DNA from: Chloroflexota bacterium
GTDB lineage: Bacteria > Chloroflexota > Dormibacteria > Dormibacterales > Dormibacteraceae
DNA length: 26,299 bases
Direction of reading: 5' to 3'
Assembly: GCA_005879675.1 (NCBI GenBank)
Contig: VBJE01000188.1
Location: forward strand, 1 to 26,299
Part shown: positions 1 to 8,176 of the stretch, piece by piece
Numbering within the stretch: position 1 is the first letter of the stretch
Layout of the letters: each line of letters opens with the position of its first letter
Program-made: the position numbers and the translations under genes
Notes under the pieces: generated by a model
The model's database searches: none
What the model was told of the DNA's origin: nothing
Seen by the model: only the letters and a program-made list of their open reading frames with translations

Positions 1-981
1 AAGCTCGTGCGCGAGCAGCTGCACGGAGCGATCATCCAGCACTTCGTCCACATTCCCTGGCCGACCCCGCAGTACTGGAAAGTGCTGCCGCGGGAGATGC
101 GCGACTCGATCCTGTTCGGCCTGCTGGGCTGCGACATCGTCGGCTTTCAGACCAGCCTCGACGTCCGCAACTTCCTGATGACGTGCGAGGAGAACGCGGG
201 CCTGGCCGTCGATGAGCGCGAGCGGGCGGTGTTGATAGATGGCCGGGTGGTCTACGCGCGCAACTACCCGATCTCGATCGACGTGGCGAGCACGACCAGG
301 CTCGCCTACTCGCATGGCGTGATGGTCGAAGAGCGCAAGCTCCGTGACTGGCGGCCCGAGCACCTTATCGTGCGCATCGACCGCACGGACCCATCGAAGA
401 ACATCGTTCGCGGCTTCCTCGCCTACGAGAAACTGCTCGCCCATCACCCGGAGCTGAAGGGCCGGGTCCAGTTCTGGGCCTTCCTCCAGCCGTCGCGACA
501 GGACGTCGCCGCCTATCGCAACTACGTGCGCAAGGTCCGGCAGGTCGTCCAGCGCATCAACGCCCAGTTCGGCGCGCAGGGCTGGCAGCCGATCAGGCTC
601 GAGCTCGGCGAGAGCCTGCGCAAGGCGATGGCCGCCATGCGCAACTTCGATGCCCTGCTCGTCAACTCGGTCTACGACGGCCTTAACCTCGTCGCCAAGG
701 AAGGAGCGCTTGTCAACCGCGCCGACGGCGTGATCGTGCTGTCCGAGAACGTCGGGGCGCACGAGGAGCTGCATCACCACGTGCTCTCCGTGAACCCGTT
801 CGACATCGAGGCGACCGCGAACGCCATGCACCAGGCGATCGTGATGGGCCTGGACGAGAAGCGGCGCCGCAACGAGGGTGCGCGCGAGGTCGTGCGGACC
901 AACGACATCGCGCGCTGGATCACGCGCCAGGTGCAGGACATCCGCGACCTGGTCGCGGCACCGGGCCTGCGGGCCGGCTAG
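1..981 (+). CDS. otsA: Trehalose-6-phosphate synthase-like GT20 glycosyltransferase, 5' end outside window
   Basis: GT20 enzymes join a nucleotide-activated glucose to glucose-6-phosphate to give trehalose-6-phosphate, an osmolyte and desiccation protectant, in the cytoplasm. The frame is open from base 1, so the N-terminal third lies outside the window, and the GTG at 7 is not the real start. Visible family motifs are HIPWP near residue 17, the LLGCDIVGFQT segment, RIDRTDPSKNI (start of the donor-binding half) and the C-terminal DGLNLVAKE followed by LSENVGAHEEL, which contacts the nucleotide sugar. About 326 residues remain and the C-terminal half looks complete to the TAG at 979. No phosphatase (otsB) follows in this window; the next gene is on the other strand. 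A related GT20 acceptor specificity, such as glucosylglycerol phosphate, cannot be excluded. Confidence 0.9.
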   Translation, partial: KLVREQLHGAIIQHFVHIPWPTPQYWKVLPREMRDSILFGLLGCDIVGFQTSLDVRNFLMTCEENAGLAVDERERAVLIDGRVVYARNYPISIDVASTTRLAYSHGVMVEERKLRDWRPEHLIVRIDRTDPSKNIVRGFLAYEKLLAHHPELKGRVQFWAFLQPSRQDVAAYRNYVRKVRQVVQRINAQFGAQGWQPIRLELGESLRKAMAAMRNFDALLVNSVYDGLNLVAKEGALVNRADGVIVLSENVGAHEELHHHVLSVNPFDIEATANAMHQAIVMGLDEKRRRNEGAREVVRTNDIARWITRQVQDIRDLVAAPGLRAG

Positions 982-1005
982 CAGCCGCCCAGGGTCTGAA
1001 AGGCA

Positions 1006-1027
1006 CCCTCTCCCATCGGGGAGAGGG
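1006..1027. repeat. Perfect 9-bp hairpin with 4-nt loop after the GT20 gene
   Basis: CCCTCTCCC (1006-1014), loop ATCG, GGGAGAGGG (1019-1027), then CTGGGGAG. It sits 25 nt after the GT20 stop. It could stop transcription, but no T-run follows on either strand. The arm sequence and the trailing CTGGGG resemble a widespread bacterial intergenic palindrome. Only one copy was seen here. Confidence 0.5.
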
Positions 1028-1100
1028 CTGGGGAGCAATCAGATGGCGAAGCGAGCTTGCGAGCCGTCCTTATCGCGCTTGCGCGCAGGGGCTCAAGCGG

Positions 1101-1568
1101 TTAATCCCCTCGCGGGCGCAGCCTGTCCGACCGCTGTGAGACCGTGACGTTGCGGAAGAAGATGATCGCGATCAGCCGCGCCATCACCCACCCGATCAAC
1201 GCGTAGACGAGGATCGCGATCACGACCGACATCTCCAGCACGGACTGGTTGTTGCCGATCGTCGGTAGAAGGTTGTGAAACGGCGCGAGGAAGAAGTCGG
1301 TGACGTTGTAGATCCACTGCGTGAAGGCTGCGCTGGTGTTGGCGCCGAGCAGCTTCAGCACCAGGCGAATCAACAGCAGACCGCAGATGACGCCGAAGGC
1401 GAGGTAGACGAGCTCCATCGCCCGGCGGCCGGGGCTGGACCTGCTGACGATCTCCGACGAGGAAGTCGCCTCGACCGGGTCGGTCGACTCGTCTCGCGTG
1501 AGGCGTCGGTGCTCGTACTCGCGACCCGTCTCGGGGTCGCGTTCGATGTTGGACTCCTTGCGCTCCAT
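1101..1568 (-). CDS. YggT-like small membrane protein
   Basis: A 155-residue protein. The first ~48 residues are polar and charged, rich in E, R, S and T, and probably disordered and cytoplasmic. Two hydrophobic segments follow, at about 50-75 (ELVYLAFGVICGLLLIRLVL) and 112-140 (VVIAILVYALIGWVMARLIA). Between them lies a loop with APFHNLLP, typical of the YggT family of membrane proteins of uncertain function. ATG start at 1568 with a GGGGAG ribosome site about 10 nt upstream. It lies downstream of the DUF1906 gene on the same strand, separated by a terminator at 1618-1653, so it probably has its own promoter in 1569-1617. The family call rests on topology and loop sequence; the role is unknown. 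Confidence 0.72.
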   Translation of the reverse strand: MERKESNIERDPETGREYEHRRLTRDESTDPVEATSSSEIVSRSSPGRRAMELVYLAFGVICGLLLIRLVLKLLGANTSAAFTQWIYNVTDFFLAPFHNLLPTIGNNQSVLEMSVVIAILVYALIGWVMARLIAIIFFRNVTVSQRSDRLRPRGD

Positions 1569-1617
1569 TGCTTTCTATCTCCCCTCGGCCCTGGTTAAGA
1601 CCAATGAATCGGGCCAC

Positions 1618-1653
1618 AAGAAAAACGCCCGGGCGGTTTTGGCCACCCGGGCG
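1618..1653 (-). terminator. Rho-independent terminator of the DUF1906 gene
   Basis: On the minus strand an 11-bp stem (CGCCCGGGTGG / CCGCCCGGGCG, one G-U pair) has a CCAAAA loop and is followed by TTTTTCTT. It lies 20 nt downstream of the stop codon at 1674. This is the clearest terminator in the window. Confidence 0.9.
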
Positions 1654-1673
1654 CTGCTTTGGGGGAGCCGATG

Positions 1674-2933
1674 CTAGGACGGGTACCAGAGCGGAAGGCT
1701 GGACAGGGCTTCGTCCTGGTCGACGTCGACGCTGCTGCCGGCGCTGAGCACGTACTGCCAGGCCTCGATGTTGCCCGGGCAGCCGGTGTCGTAGGGCGAG
1801 TAGTTCGGAGCCGAGGACTTGGCAAAACCACCGCTCAGGGACGGCTGGAACGACCAGAGGTCGGAACCGGTGCCGATCGAAGGCACGGCGCTCACCGCCG
1901 CGCACCACGCGCGGGCGAACTCCGATCCAGCGGTGCCGTTGCCGTAGTAGACGGGGATGTAGCCGGCGTCGTGCACGCCCTCGTACCAGCCGTCGATGAA
2001 ACCGGAATCGACGTACGCCGCGCCGGGGCACGCGTCACCGGGCGGCTCGATGTCGATCGCGAGCACGCGGCCTTTCGGGATGCCGAGCCGCTGCGCGGCG
2101 GCGACGGCCTCGACCGCGTACTGGTGGCCGGTCGCGTACGAGGAGACGTTGCCGCAGATGTACTCGTTGTAGATCGGGAGGAGGCCCATGTGGTGGCTGG
2201 CCGCGAGCGCGATCTCGGCCGGGCTGATGCCGGGGCACACGGTGTCGGTGAGGTAGCGGCCCCAGAAGTCCGGCGTGCCGAGATGCCGCACCACCGCCGG
2301 GTAGAGCTCGCCGGTGGGATCGCCCGTGAAGGCCTTGCAGGAGTCGACGCCCCACAGAAGATGCGTCGGCTCGACCACCGCCGACTTCGCCTGGACGTCG
2401 ACGAGGGCCGGACTTGCGGGCGAGGTCACGGAACTGACGACCTTGCCGATGATGGTCGACTTCACCGGCGGCGGAAGGGCGCCGACGAAGGCCGTGTAGG
2501 CGGGCGTAGTGCCCCCGCTCACCCACGCCTGCACAGTGCACGTCGTCCCGGTCTTGCAGGCGTGGTCGACGAGGCGCCCCTGCTGGTCGTAGACGCCGAT
2601 CACCCATGGCGTGCTCGCCAGGTCGGCGTTGGTCGTCGCCCTCAGGTACACGGTGCCCCCGGTCTTCGGCCCGATCGACCGCGCTGTCAGGCTCACCGAG
2701 AGCCAGGTGACGTAGGCAGGGTCGCTGACGGCTTCGGGCTGGCCGTTGACGTAGCCGACGAGCTCGTGCACGCCGCCGCTCGTCTGCTTGAAGGACGTCG
2801 TGCACACGGTGCCGCGGCTGCAGTAGGTGACGCGTGACCCGGCGGTGAGGTCGTAGATCTCGAGCCAACGACCGGACTGCCTGACGTCAATCGAGGAGGT
2901 CACCGTGACGGTGACAGACTGTTTTGATGCCAC
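1674..2933 (-). CDS. DUF1906 (Rv2525c-like glycoside-hydrolase-like) secreted protein, 3' part of a split gene
   Basis: Residues ~190-419 form a DUF1906 domain, a TIM-barrel fold related to GH25 lysozymes that is found in exported actinobacterial wall-associated proteins. Visible are LLWGVDSCKAF at the barrel start, GRYLTD, and the acidic LAIDIEPP strand (D294, E296) where catalytic acids sit in related hydrolases. Residues ~5-155 hold two beta-sandwich-like repeats, each with a C-x5-C pair (CSRGTVC, CKTGTTC). This frame begins at a GTG at 2933 just after an in-frame TAG and has no export signal. It continues the gene at 2887-3708, in which the first repeat unit and the signal peptide lie. 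The joined protein would be about 675-690 residues. It is probably secreted and may bind or cleave wall glycan; enzymatic activity of DUF1906 is not established. Confidence 0.82.
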   Translation of the reverse strand: MASKQSVTVTVTSSIDVRQSGRWLEIYDLTAGSRVTYCSRGTVCTTSFKQTSGGVHELVGYVNGQPEAVSDPAYVTWLSVSLTARSIGPKTGGTVYLRATTNADLASTPWVIGVYDQQGRLVDHACKTGTTCTVQAWVSGGTTPAYTAFVGALPPPVKSTIIGKVVSSVTSPASPALVDVQAKSAVVEPTHLLWGVDSCKAFTGDPTGELYPAVVRHLGTPDFWGRYLTDTVCPGISPAEIALAASHHMGLLPIYNEYICGNVSSYATGHQYAVEAVAAAQRLGIPKGRVLAIDIEPPGDACPGAAYVDSGFIDGWYEGVHDAGYIPVYYGNGTAGSEFARAWCAAVSAVPSIGTGSDLWSFQPSLSGGFAKSSAPNYSPYDTGCPGNIEAWQYVLSAGSSVDVDQDEALSSLPLWYPS

Positions 2934-3708
2934 TCGCTAGCCAGCCGACGTTCACATGGTTGGACGGGAGCGCGGTCGAGCTGTTGGGCATGGTCGTGGC
3001 CGGAGGCGTGACGAACGCCGCGAACTCGTGGGTGCCCGACTTGGCGGCGTAGGCGATCGAGCACTGGCTGCCCTGACCGCAGGCGGCGATCAGCACGCCC
3101 GTGGTCTGGTCGAAGATCTCGATCGCAAGGTCGCTTCCAGTCACCGTCGCGCTTGCGGTCGCCGTGAGCACCACCGGCCTGGTCGTCGCCATCGTTTCAG
3201 CGCTGGCCGTCAGGGTCAGTCGGGTGGGGAGGGGCGCGCCGAGAGAAGCCACGGGGACGCTGGGCGCAACCACGGGCGCCTGCTGCGAGGCACCGCTGCG
3301 CGCGGGTGCCACCTCGGGTAGGGCGGTGTCGCTGCATGAAGCGGAGGTCGAGGGCAGCAGCTTGCCGTCAGCCGGCGCGCACAGGCCCTGGCCGGCCGGA
3401 GAGGACGGGATGCCCGCCGCCGTGTTGGACGGATAGGCCTCGTGGCTGCACGCGGCGGCCGGGCCCGAGTCCTCGCATTGCTGGGCGCCCGCCGGCAGGC
3501 TGACGTTGGGGTTCCGGACCGTCTCACCCTGGGCGGAGCAGGATGCGTCGGGGCCGCAGACCGCCCGGGCGGGCGACATGCCCAGGACGCCGGGGGTGGC
3601 CGCGAGCGCGACGACGCTCAGGTGGTTGGAGACCGCGATGAAGGCGACCGCGAGATGCGCCTTCGGCCGCGACCGAATGCTGGAAACGAGCTGACGTAGT
3701 AAGTGCAC
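2887..3708 (-). CDS. Secreted DUF1906 protein, 5' part of a split gene (signal peptide and first repeat)
   Basis: GTG start at 3708 with a GGGGG stretch a few nt upstream. Residues ~16-40 are a positively charged start plus hydrophobic core (AHLAVAFIAVSNHLSVVALA), a likely signal peptide or anchor. A low-complexity linker rich in P, S, A and cysteine follows (~45-165), then a beta-rich unit (~165-250) ending in HVNVGWLAS and carrying CGQGSQC, the same C-x5-C signature as the two units in the next frame. The frame then runs into about 14 out-of-frame codons and stops at 2887. The reading shifts by +1 near the AAAA run (plus-strand 2922-2925). By comparison with the sister repeats roughly 8-10 residues, including a strand like LTLTAS, seem to be missing there. 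It is either a broken gene or a sequence error. Confidence 0.78.
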   Translation of the reverse strand: MHLLRQLVSSIRSRPKAHLAVAFIAVSNHLSVVALAATPGVLGMSPARAVCGPDASCSAQGETVRNPNVSLPAGAQQCEDSGPAAACSHEAYPSNTAAGIPSSPAGQGLCAPADGKLLPSTSASCSDTALPEVAPARSGASQQAPVVAPSVPVASLGAPLPTRLTLTASAETMATTRPVVLTATASATVTGSDLAIEIFDQTTGVLIAACGQGSQCSIAYAAKSGTHEFAAFVTPPATTMPNSSTALPSNHVNVGWLASGIKTVCHRHGDLLD

Positions 3709-3768
3709 TGGTACCCCCGTTCGGCGCGCGCCCGTTCAGGGCGGCGCAATATGACGGGGGCGAAGCTA

Positions 3769-3826
3769 CTGGCGCCATGCCGGTGCACCCACGGCGCCAG
3801 GGTTAATTAGGTTCAAGCGTTGTCAA
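3769..3826 (-). promoter_or_regulatory. Possible promoter and operator upstream of the DUF1906 gene
   Basis: The minus strand has a consensus -35 TTGACA (3826-3821), but only weak -10 candidates follow (TAACCC after 15 nt). Just downstream an inverted repeat CTGGCGCC (3769-3776) / GGCGCCAG (3793-3800) surrounds a GGTGCACC palindrome (3782-3789). This lies 61 nt before the GTG start, where an operator could act. Inferred from sequence alone. Confidence 0.35.
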
Positions 3827-3954
3827 TTGGGCTGAAATCGGGTCGGGAAAGGCCGTTTTACAGCCAAATCGACCAAAAGAAGCCCTGGAAGAAGGCGAAG
3901 CAGCCCGGGGCAGGTGGGCTGCCTCTATTCGCTACAACGTCGAAATGGTCGTCG

Positions 3955-4188
3955 CTACGTGCTCGCGGGCACGGCTCCGAGCACGTTGCCGTACATGATC
4001 CCGAGCGCGAGCAGGCCGAGCAACGAGAGGAGGACGAGGATGAACGTCCTCGCGCACGTGTCGATCATCCAGTCGTCGCCTGAGCCCTCCTGTGTGTCCG
4101 ACTCGGCGATGTTCCACCGGCGTCCGTGGAGCCCGGCCCTCAACGCCAGCCCGATCGTCGCCCCAAGGATGATCAAAAGAACAGCCAT
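3955..4188 (-). CDS. Small two-helix membrane protein, unknown function
   Basis: A 77-residue protein with hydrophobic segments at residues ~2-20 (AVLLIILGATIGLALRAG) and ~47-70 (FILVLLSLLGLLALGIMYG), joined by a polar loop with an acidic patch (SDTQEGSGDDW). ATG at 4188 has only a weak GGGG site upstream. It lies divergent from the membrane-protein gene at 4292 and upstream of the DUF1906 gene. I do not recognise a family. Third-position GC and clear topology favour a real gene, but a shadow frame is possible. A weak hairpin (GCAGCCC 3900-3906 / GGGCTGC 3916-3922) lies after its stop, without a strong T-run. Confidence 0.5.
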   Translation of the reverse strand: MAVLLIILGATIGLALRAGLHGRRWNIAESDTQEGSGDDWMIDTCARTFILVLLSLLGLLALGIMYGNVLGAVPAST

Positions 4189-4291
4189 AACCCCAAAGAA
4201 GAGGCGTGGACGCCGAGCGGGTCAGCGTCCGCGCTACCCAGACAACGCGCTGCCGGAGGAATCTGAACAACTCGGCTTTACAAATCCATAA

Positions 4292-5272
4292 ATGGGAGGG
4301 CCCCGGGCCCGCCAATACTCGTGCACGGGACCGCGTTCTCATGGCGTGGAAGTACCGCTGCTGCTCCAGTTCTCGATCGCCCTCTTCACTGGCATGGTGG
4401 CGGCCACCTTTGTGCCACCTGTCCGCAAGGCGATCCCCACCGCGGTCGAGGTGGCGCTGTGGCTCGCCCTCATCACCGCCTGCGTCCTCGGCGTGATGAG
4501 CGTTACCGACCCCAACGCGCGCAACCTCAGCTTCTCCGCGCTGTGGGCCACCGACCAGGTGCTGAACACGATCGTCGGCCTGATGCTCGGCGGCATCGGG
4601 ATCTGGATCTCCGACCACCGGTTTGCGGTCGCGAGCTGGCTCGTGATCACGGCGGGCGCCGACGTGCTCGCCTTGATGCTTCTCCACTCGCTGCGCAACG
4701 CCGCCGCGTGGCAGCCGCGTGTGCGCCTCCGGGAATGGATGGAGCTGCCGGTGCATCCGCCTGCGGCGCCGATGCCACAGCCTGTGCTCGCCGACCCCCT
4801 TTCCGACGTCAATCGCAAGCTCGCCGGCGCCAGCGCCGTGCTCGGCGTGGCGATGCTCTCGCGCACGCTCAACCTGTCGGCCTGGCTTCGCAACGTGATG
4901 CTGCCACGCGAGCTGCGCCGGCTCGCTCGCGTCGCCCAGGGCGGGCGCGCCGGCTCCCGCGCGCGTCTCGAATCCGTGCGCGACGCCACCGCCCACCTGC
5001 AGTTTGCAGCGCGGTCGTGGTACGCGGCGGCCGGAGAGCCGGCCGTCAACGGGGTGGCCGAGAAGGCGACGAGCGCGGTCCGGTCTGCGCGCGCCGCCAA
5101 GCGCGGCCCGCGCCAGGAAGTCTTGCGCCCGGGTCAGGTTGTGGACATCCAGGCGCTTTTGAGCGCGCAATCGATCGGGTGGTACGGCCCTCTCAGCGCC
5201 GGACCGCCCGCACCGTCGAGGGGGGAGGAAGATGCCACTGAATCGCAGCGACCAGATAGTCTGGCCTCGTAG
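4292..5272 (+). CDS. Four-helix membrane protein of unknown function
   Basis: Four hydrophobic segments lie in the first half: PLLLQFSIALFTGMVAATFV (~22-41), VALWLALITACVLGVMSV (~53-71), ALWATDQVLNTIVGLMLGGI (~83-103) and SWLVITAGADVLALMLLHSL (~114-133). A soluble C-terminal half of ~190 residues follows, rich in Arg and Ala and probably cytoplasmic. No family was recognised. ATG at 4292 has no ribosome site; a GTG at 4346, just before the first helix, is an alternative start and gives 308 residues. The end overlaps the next gene (PBP, start 5232) by 41 nt, implying co-transcription and perhaps a role in cell-wall synthesis, by association only. Confidence 0.65.
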   Translation: MGGPRARQYSCTGPRSHGVEVPLLLQFSIALFTGMVAATFVPPVRKAIPTAVEVALWLALITACVLGVMSVTDPNARNLSFSALWATDQVLNTIVGLMLGGIGIWISDHRFAVASWLVITAGADVLALMLLHSLRNAAAWQPRVRLREWMELPVHPPAAPMPQPVLADPLSDVNRKLAGASAVLGVAMLSRTLNLSAWLRNVMLPRELRRLARVAQGGRAGSRARLESVRDATAHLQFAARSWYAAAGEPAVNGVAEKATSAVRSARAAKRGPRQEVLRPGQVVDIQALLSAQSIGWYGPLSAGPPAPSRGEEDATESQRPDSLAS

Positions 5273-7299
5273 ACCGAACGGCATGCGGCGGCGCTCGAGC
5301 GCGCCGCAGTTCCTGACCAAGGGCAGGGTCTCCCGGCCCGCGAGCTGGGTCGTGCGCCTCTGCGCGCTCGTGGTCATCGCCCTGCCCAGCCTGGTCATCA
5401 CGTCGCCCGGCTACGTCGCCTTTGCCGACCAGCTGCCCGACCCGAACATGGTCACGTCCGCGATTCCCGAGGACACCTTGATCTATGCGTCTGACAACCA
5501 GACGCTGCTCGCCGACCTCCACCCGCCCGGGTACCAGTCCTACTACGAGCCGCTGTCGAACATGGGCACGCTCCTGCCCGAGGCGGTGATCGCGATCGAG
5601 GACCGCAACTTCTACGACGAGCCCGGGATCGACCCGCAGGGCATCGTCCGCGCGGCGACCGTCGACATCAAGTCGCACCGGCCGGTCGAAGGGGCGTCGA
5701 CGATCACGCAGCAGCTGGTGAAGCTGCGCCTTGTCGGCAACGATGCGACCCTGGACCGCAAGGTGCGCGAGGCGTTGCTCGCGTTCGAGATCGAGCGCAA
5801 GTACACCAAGGCCCAGATCCTCGAGTGGTACCTGAACAGCGTCTTCTTCGCCAACACGGCCTGGGGCACCGCCGCGGCGTCCAACATCTACTTCCACAAG
5901 CAGACGAAGGACCTCGACCTGGCGGAGGCCTCGATGCTCGCGGGCGTCATTCGCGGACCCACGCTCTACAACCCGCTCGTCGACTGGACGTCGGCCAAGA
6001 ACCGGCAGAAGACCGTGCTCGACGCGATGATCCGCGACGGCGACATCACCGCGGCCGACGCGGCGAAGGCTTTCGCCGAGGACCTCTCACCGCCGGTGCA
6101 CATGTTCTATCCGAGCAACTCGGTGGCGGCGCCTGCCTTCGTCAGCTACGTGACCGGCCTGCTCATCAAGCAGTTCGGAAGGGATCAGACGTACACGGGC
6201 GGCCTGCGGGTGGTGACGACCCTGAATCCGCAGATCCAGAACATCGGCCAGCAGGCGGTGACCCAAAACATCAACCGGCTGCGCTACCGCAACATCACGC
6301 AGGGGGCGTTGGTGGCGCTCGACCCGACCTCTGGAGCGATCATCGCAATGGTCGGATCCGCGAACCCGAACGCGTATGGAGGCCAGTACAACCTGGCGGT
6401 ATGGCCGCCGCGCAACCCGGGGTCGTCGATGAAGATCTTCACGTACACGGCGGCCATCGCGAGCGGCAAGTACACGATGACGACGCCGATCGTCGACTCT
6501 CGGTTCAGCTATCGCGAGCCTGGATCGACCGAGGTCTACACGCCCAGGAACTACGACGGCCGCTACCACGGCACGTGCCAGCTCCAGGCTTGCATGGGCA
6601 ACTCTCTCAACATCCCCGCGGTCAAGGTGGAGCTCGGCATCGGCGTGTCCGCCGTCGTCACGATGGCGCGGAACATGGGCGCTCCGCCGTACGTGCCGCA
6701 CGGCGTCGACGCCAACGGTTACCCGATCTACACCAACGACGATCCGCTCAACATTTACGGCCCGTCACTGACGCTGGGCGGCTACGGCGAGACGCCGTTG
6801 CAGATGGCCACCGGGGCGTCGGTGCTCGCGACCCAAGGCCTGCTGCGTCAGCCGTACGCCATCAACCTGGTGACGCGCGGCGACCAGCTGGTCTACATGC
6901 ACGGTCTCGACCCCGGCAAGCGCGTGCTCGACGCCCGGGTTGCTTTCATCATGCAGTCGATCATGTCCAACGACAACAACCGCGCCATGATCTTCGGCCG
7001 CGGCTCCCTGCTGACGCTCCGCGGCCGCACCGTCGCCGTCAAGACGGGGACGTCGGACTCGTTCGCGGACGCCTGGACGGTCGGCTACACACCGCACCTG
7101 GTGGTGGCGGTCTGGGGCGGCAACGCCGACTGGCGGATGAAGATGCTACTACATCGCCGTGCCGATGTGGCACAACTTCATGCAGCAGGCCCTGGACGCG
7201 ATGGGCATCGGCAACGAGTGGTACAGCCAGCCCCCGGGCCTGGTCACGGCCAAGTGTCGCGGCGGGGTCGCGTACTACATGCCGGGCACGCACTGCTAG
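5232..7299 (+). CDS. Bifunctional class A penicillin-binding protein, frameshifted near the C-terminus
   Basis: Polymerises lipid II glycan (GT51) and cross-links stem peptides at the outer membrane face. A membrane anchor lies at residues ~40-60. In the GT51 domain (~110-290) the catalytic Glu is in IEDRNFY (E123), with EGASTITQQL and the RKVREALLAFEIERKYTK segment. In the transpeptidase domain (~355-640) are SxxK as SSMK (S398, K401), SLN (458-460) and KTGT (604-607). After GNADWRMKM the +0 frame continues into an Arg-rich tail that stops at 7388. The +1 frame from 7147 instead reads YYIAVPMWHNFMQQALDAMG and ends GTHC at the TAG 7297-7299, which is the expected family C-terminus. The break lies in ~7133-7146 and probably removed a few residues. 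All catalytic motifs precede it. ATG 5232 follows a GGGGGGAGG site; ATG 5283 is an alternative. Confidence 0.88.
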
Positions 7300-7305
7300 A
7301 AAACC

Positions 7306-7515
7306 ATGCAGGCACGTTTCGACAAGGCCGGGCGGCGTCTCCCGGATACCGGCCGCGGTTGCGGATGCCAGCTCTGCGCCGACGCTGAGGCGCCGCGCTA
7401 CGAGCGGCGGCGGGATCCCGCGCGCGACTCGCGATGGAGCAGCGTGCGGCGGAGGGTTGTTCGCTTTGTCGGCGGGCTCCGCGGGCAGCAAGCGGGTCGC
7501 CCCGAGACCGTCTGA
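7306..7515 (+). other. Spacer between PBP and sigma-factor genes with a doubtful 69-codon frame
   Basis: This stretch separates two convergent genes. One frame could encode 69 residues, Arg-rich, with three cysteines in GCGCQLCADAE, but there is no clear ribosome site, no recognisable domain, and composition typical of random high-GC sequence. A 12-bp palindrome GCGGGATCCCGC sits at 7410-7421. I see no convincing gene here. Confidence 0.2.
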
Positions 7516-7548
7516 AAAAGAAGAGGCCTGGCCGCGTGGCCAGGCCTT
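7514..7548 (-). terminator. Terminator of the ECF sigma gene
   Basis: A perfect 10-bp stem AGGCCTGGCC (7524-7533) / GGCCAGGCCT (7538-7547) has a 4-nt loop. Reading the minus strand it is followed by CTTCTTTTT, a good T-run. It lies 20 nt past the sigma-factor stop and may also end readthrough from the PBP side. Confidence 0.88.
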
Positions 7549-7567
7549 CATGTTTCCTTCAGGTCTG

Positions 7568-8176
7568 TCAGTCGGCGACCGCGAACCCCCGCTCCGGCTG
7601 CTCGTCGAGCGTGGCCTGCGGGCCATACGAATGCTTGAGCATGACGCGCAGCCGCTCCTTCGCCACCGCGAGCCGCGAGGCGACCGTGCGCTCGGGGATG
7701 CCCAGAGCCTGCGCGATCGCGCGGTTGGTGTAACCGTGGTAGTGGCGGAGCACGATCGCCGCCGCCTGCTTCGGCGGAAGCTTGGCGAGCGCGGTCGCGA
7801 GGTCGCGGTGCTCGACGACCTCTTGCGGGTCGGGAGCGAGTCCCGGCCGGCCGAGGCGGCGGATGACCTCGCCCACCTCGCGCAAGCGCATCTTGCGCTG
7901 GTACGAGACGGCCGCATTGATCGCGATGCGATGGACCCAGGCTTCGGCCGGCGCGATCGGCTGCCATGTGTCCCACTTCTTGTAAGCGCGCTCGAACGCG
8001 TCCTGGGCGCAGTCCTCGGCGGCGGCCCGGTCCCCGAGCATCGCCGTCAGCGTGCCCAGGATCTTTCCGTACGACGTTTGATAGAGTCGCTCGAAGTCCG
8101 CCTCGTTGCCGGCCTGGTAGGTGCTCGCGGGCTCGCGAACCTCGCCGGCGGTCGATGCAGAGATCGGCTCTGCCAT
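7568..8176 (-). CDS. ECF-type RNA polymerase sigma factor
   Basis: Directs RNA polymerase to a stress or signal regulon. Region 2 covers ~25-95 (DFERLYQTSYGKILGTL, then DRAAAEDCAQDAFERAYKKW, the core-binding and -10-reading helices). Region 4 covers ~130-185 (LPPKQAAAIVLRHYHGYTN, then AQALGIPERTVASRLAVAKE, the -35-reading helix-turn-helix). The short linker and absence of regions 1 and 3 mark group 4. I chose ATG 8176 (MAEPIS) because GAAGGA lies 7 nt upstream; an ATG 30 nt earlier has no such site. The protein is 202 residues. No anti-sigma gene is adjacent; the neighbour is a divergent diguanylate cyclase sharing the 161-bp intergenic region, so control may be by transcription or a distant partner. 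Confidence 0.92.
   Translation of the reverse strand: MAEPISASTAGEVREPASTYQAGNEADFERLYQTSYGKILGTLTAMLGDRAAAEDCAQDAFERAYKKWDTWQPIAPAEAWVHRIAINAAVSYQRKMRLREVGEVIRRLGRPGLAPDPQEVVEHRDLATALAKLPPKQAAAIVLRHYHGYTNRAIAQALGIPERTVASRLAVAKERLRVMLKHSYGPQATLDEQPERGFAVAD

Noticed and set aside
594..618. CAGGCTC/GAGCCTG inverted repeat in the GT20 gene as a deletion site
   Set aside because: The spacing between flanking GT20 motifs is normal, so nothing seems missing; it serves as a counter-example to the hairpin idea.
1659..2837. Plus-strand frame of 392 codons opposite the DUF1906 gene
   Set aside because: Arg/Val/Asp-rich shadow with no domain; the minus strand has a recognisable fold and terminator.
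2915..2935. Programmed +1 frameshift in the DUF1906 gene
   Set aside because: No known shift signal (slippery stop codon plus stimulatory element) is evident, and residues appear missing at the same point, so a lesion or error is simpler.
3900..3922. GCAGCCC/GGGCTGC hairpin as a terminator for the 77-aa gene
   Set aside because: Only 7 bp with a 9-nt loop and no clear T-run; kept only as a remark.
7410..7421. Palindrome GCGGGATCCCGC as an operator
   Set aside because: It lies between convergent genes, away from any promoter; likely a chance GC-rich palindrome.
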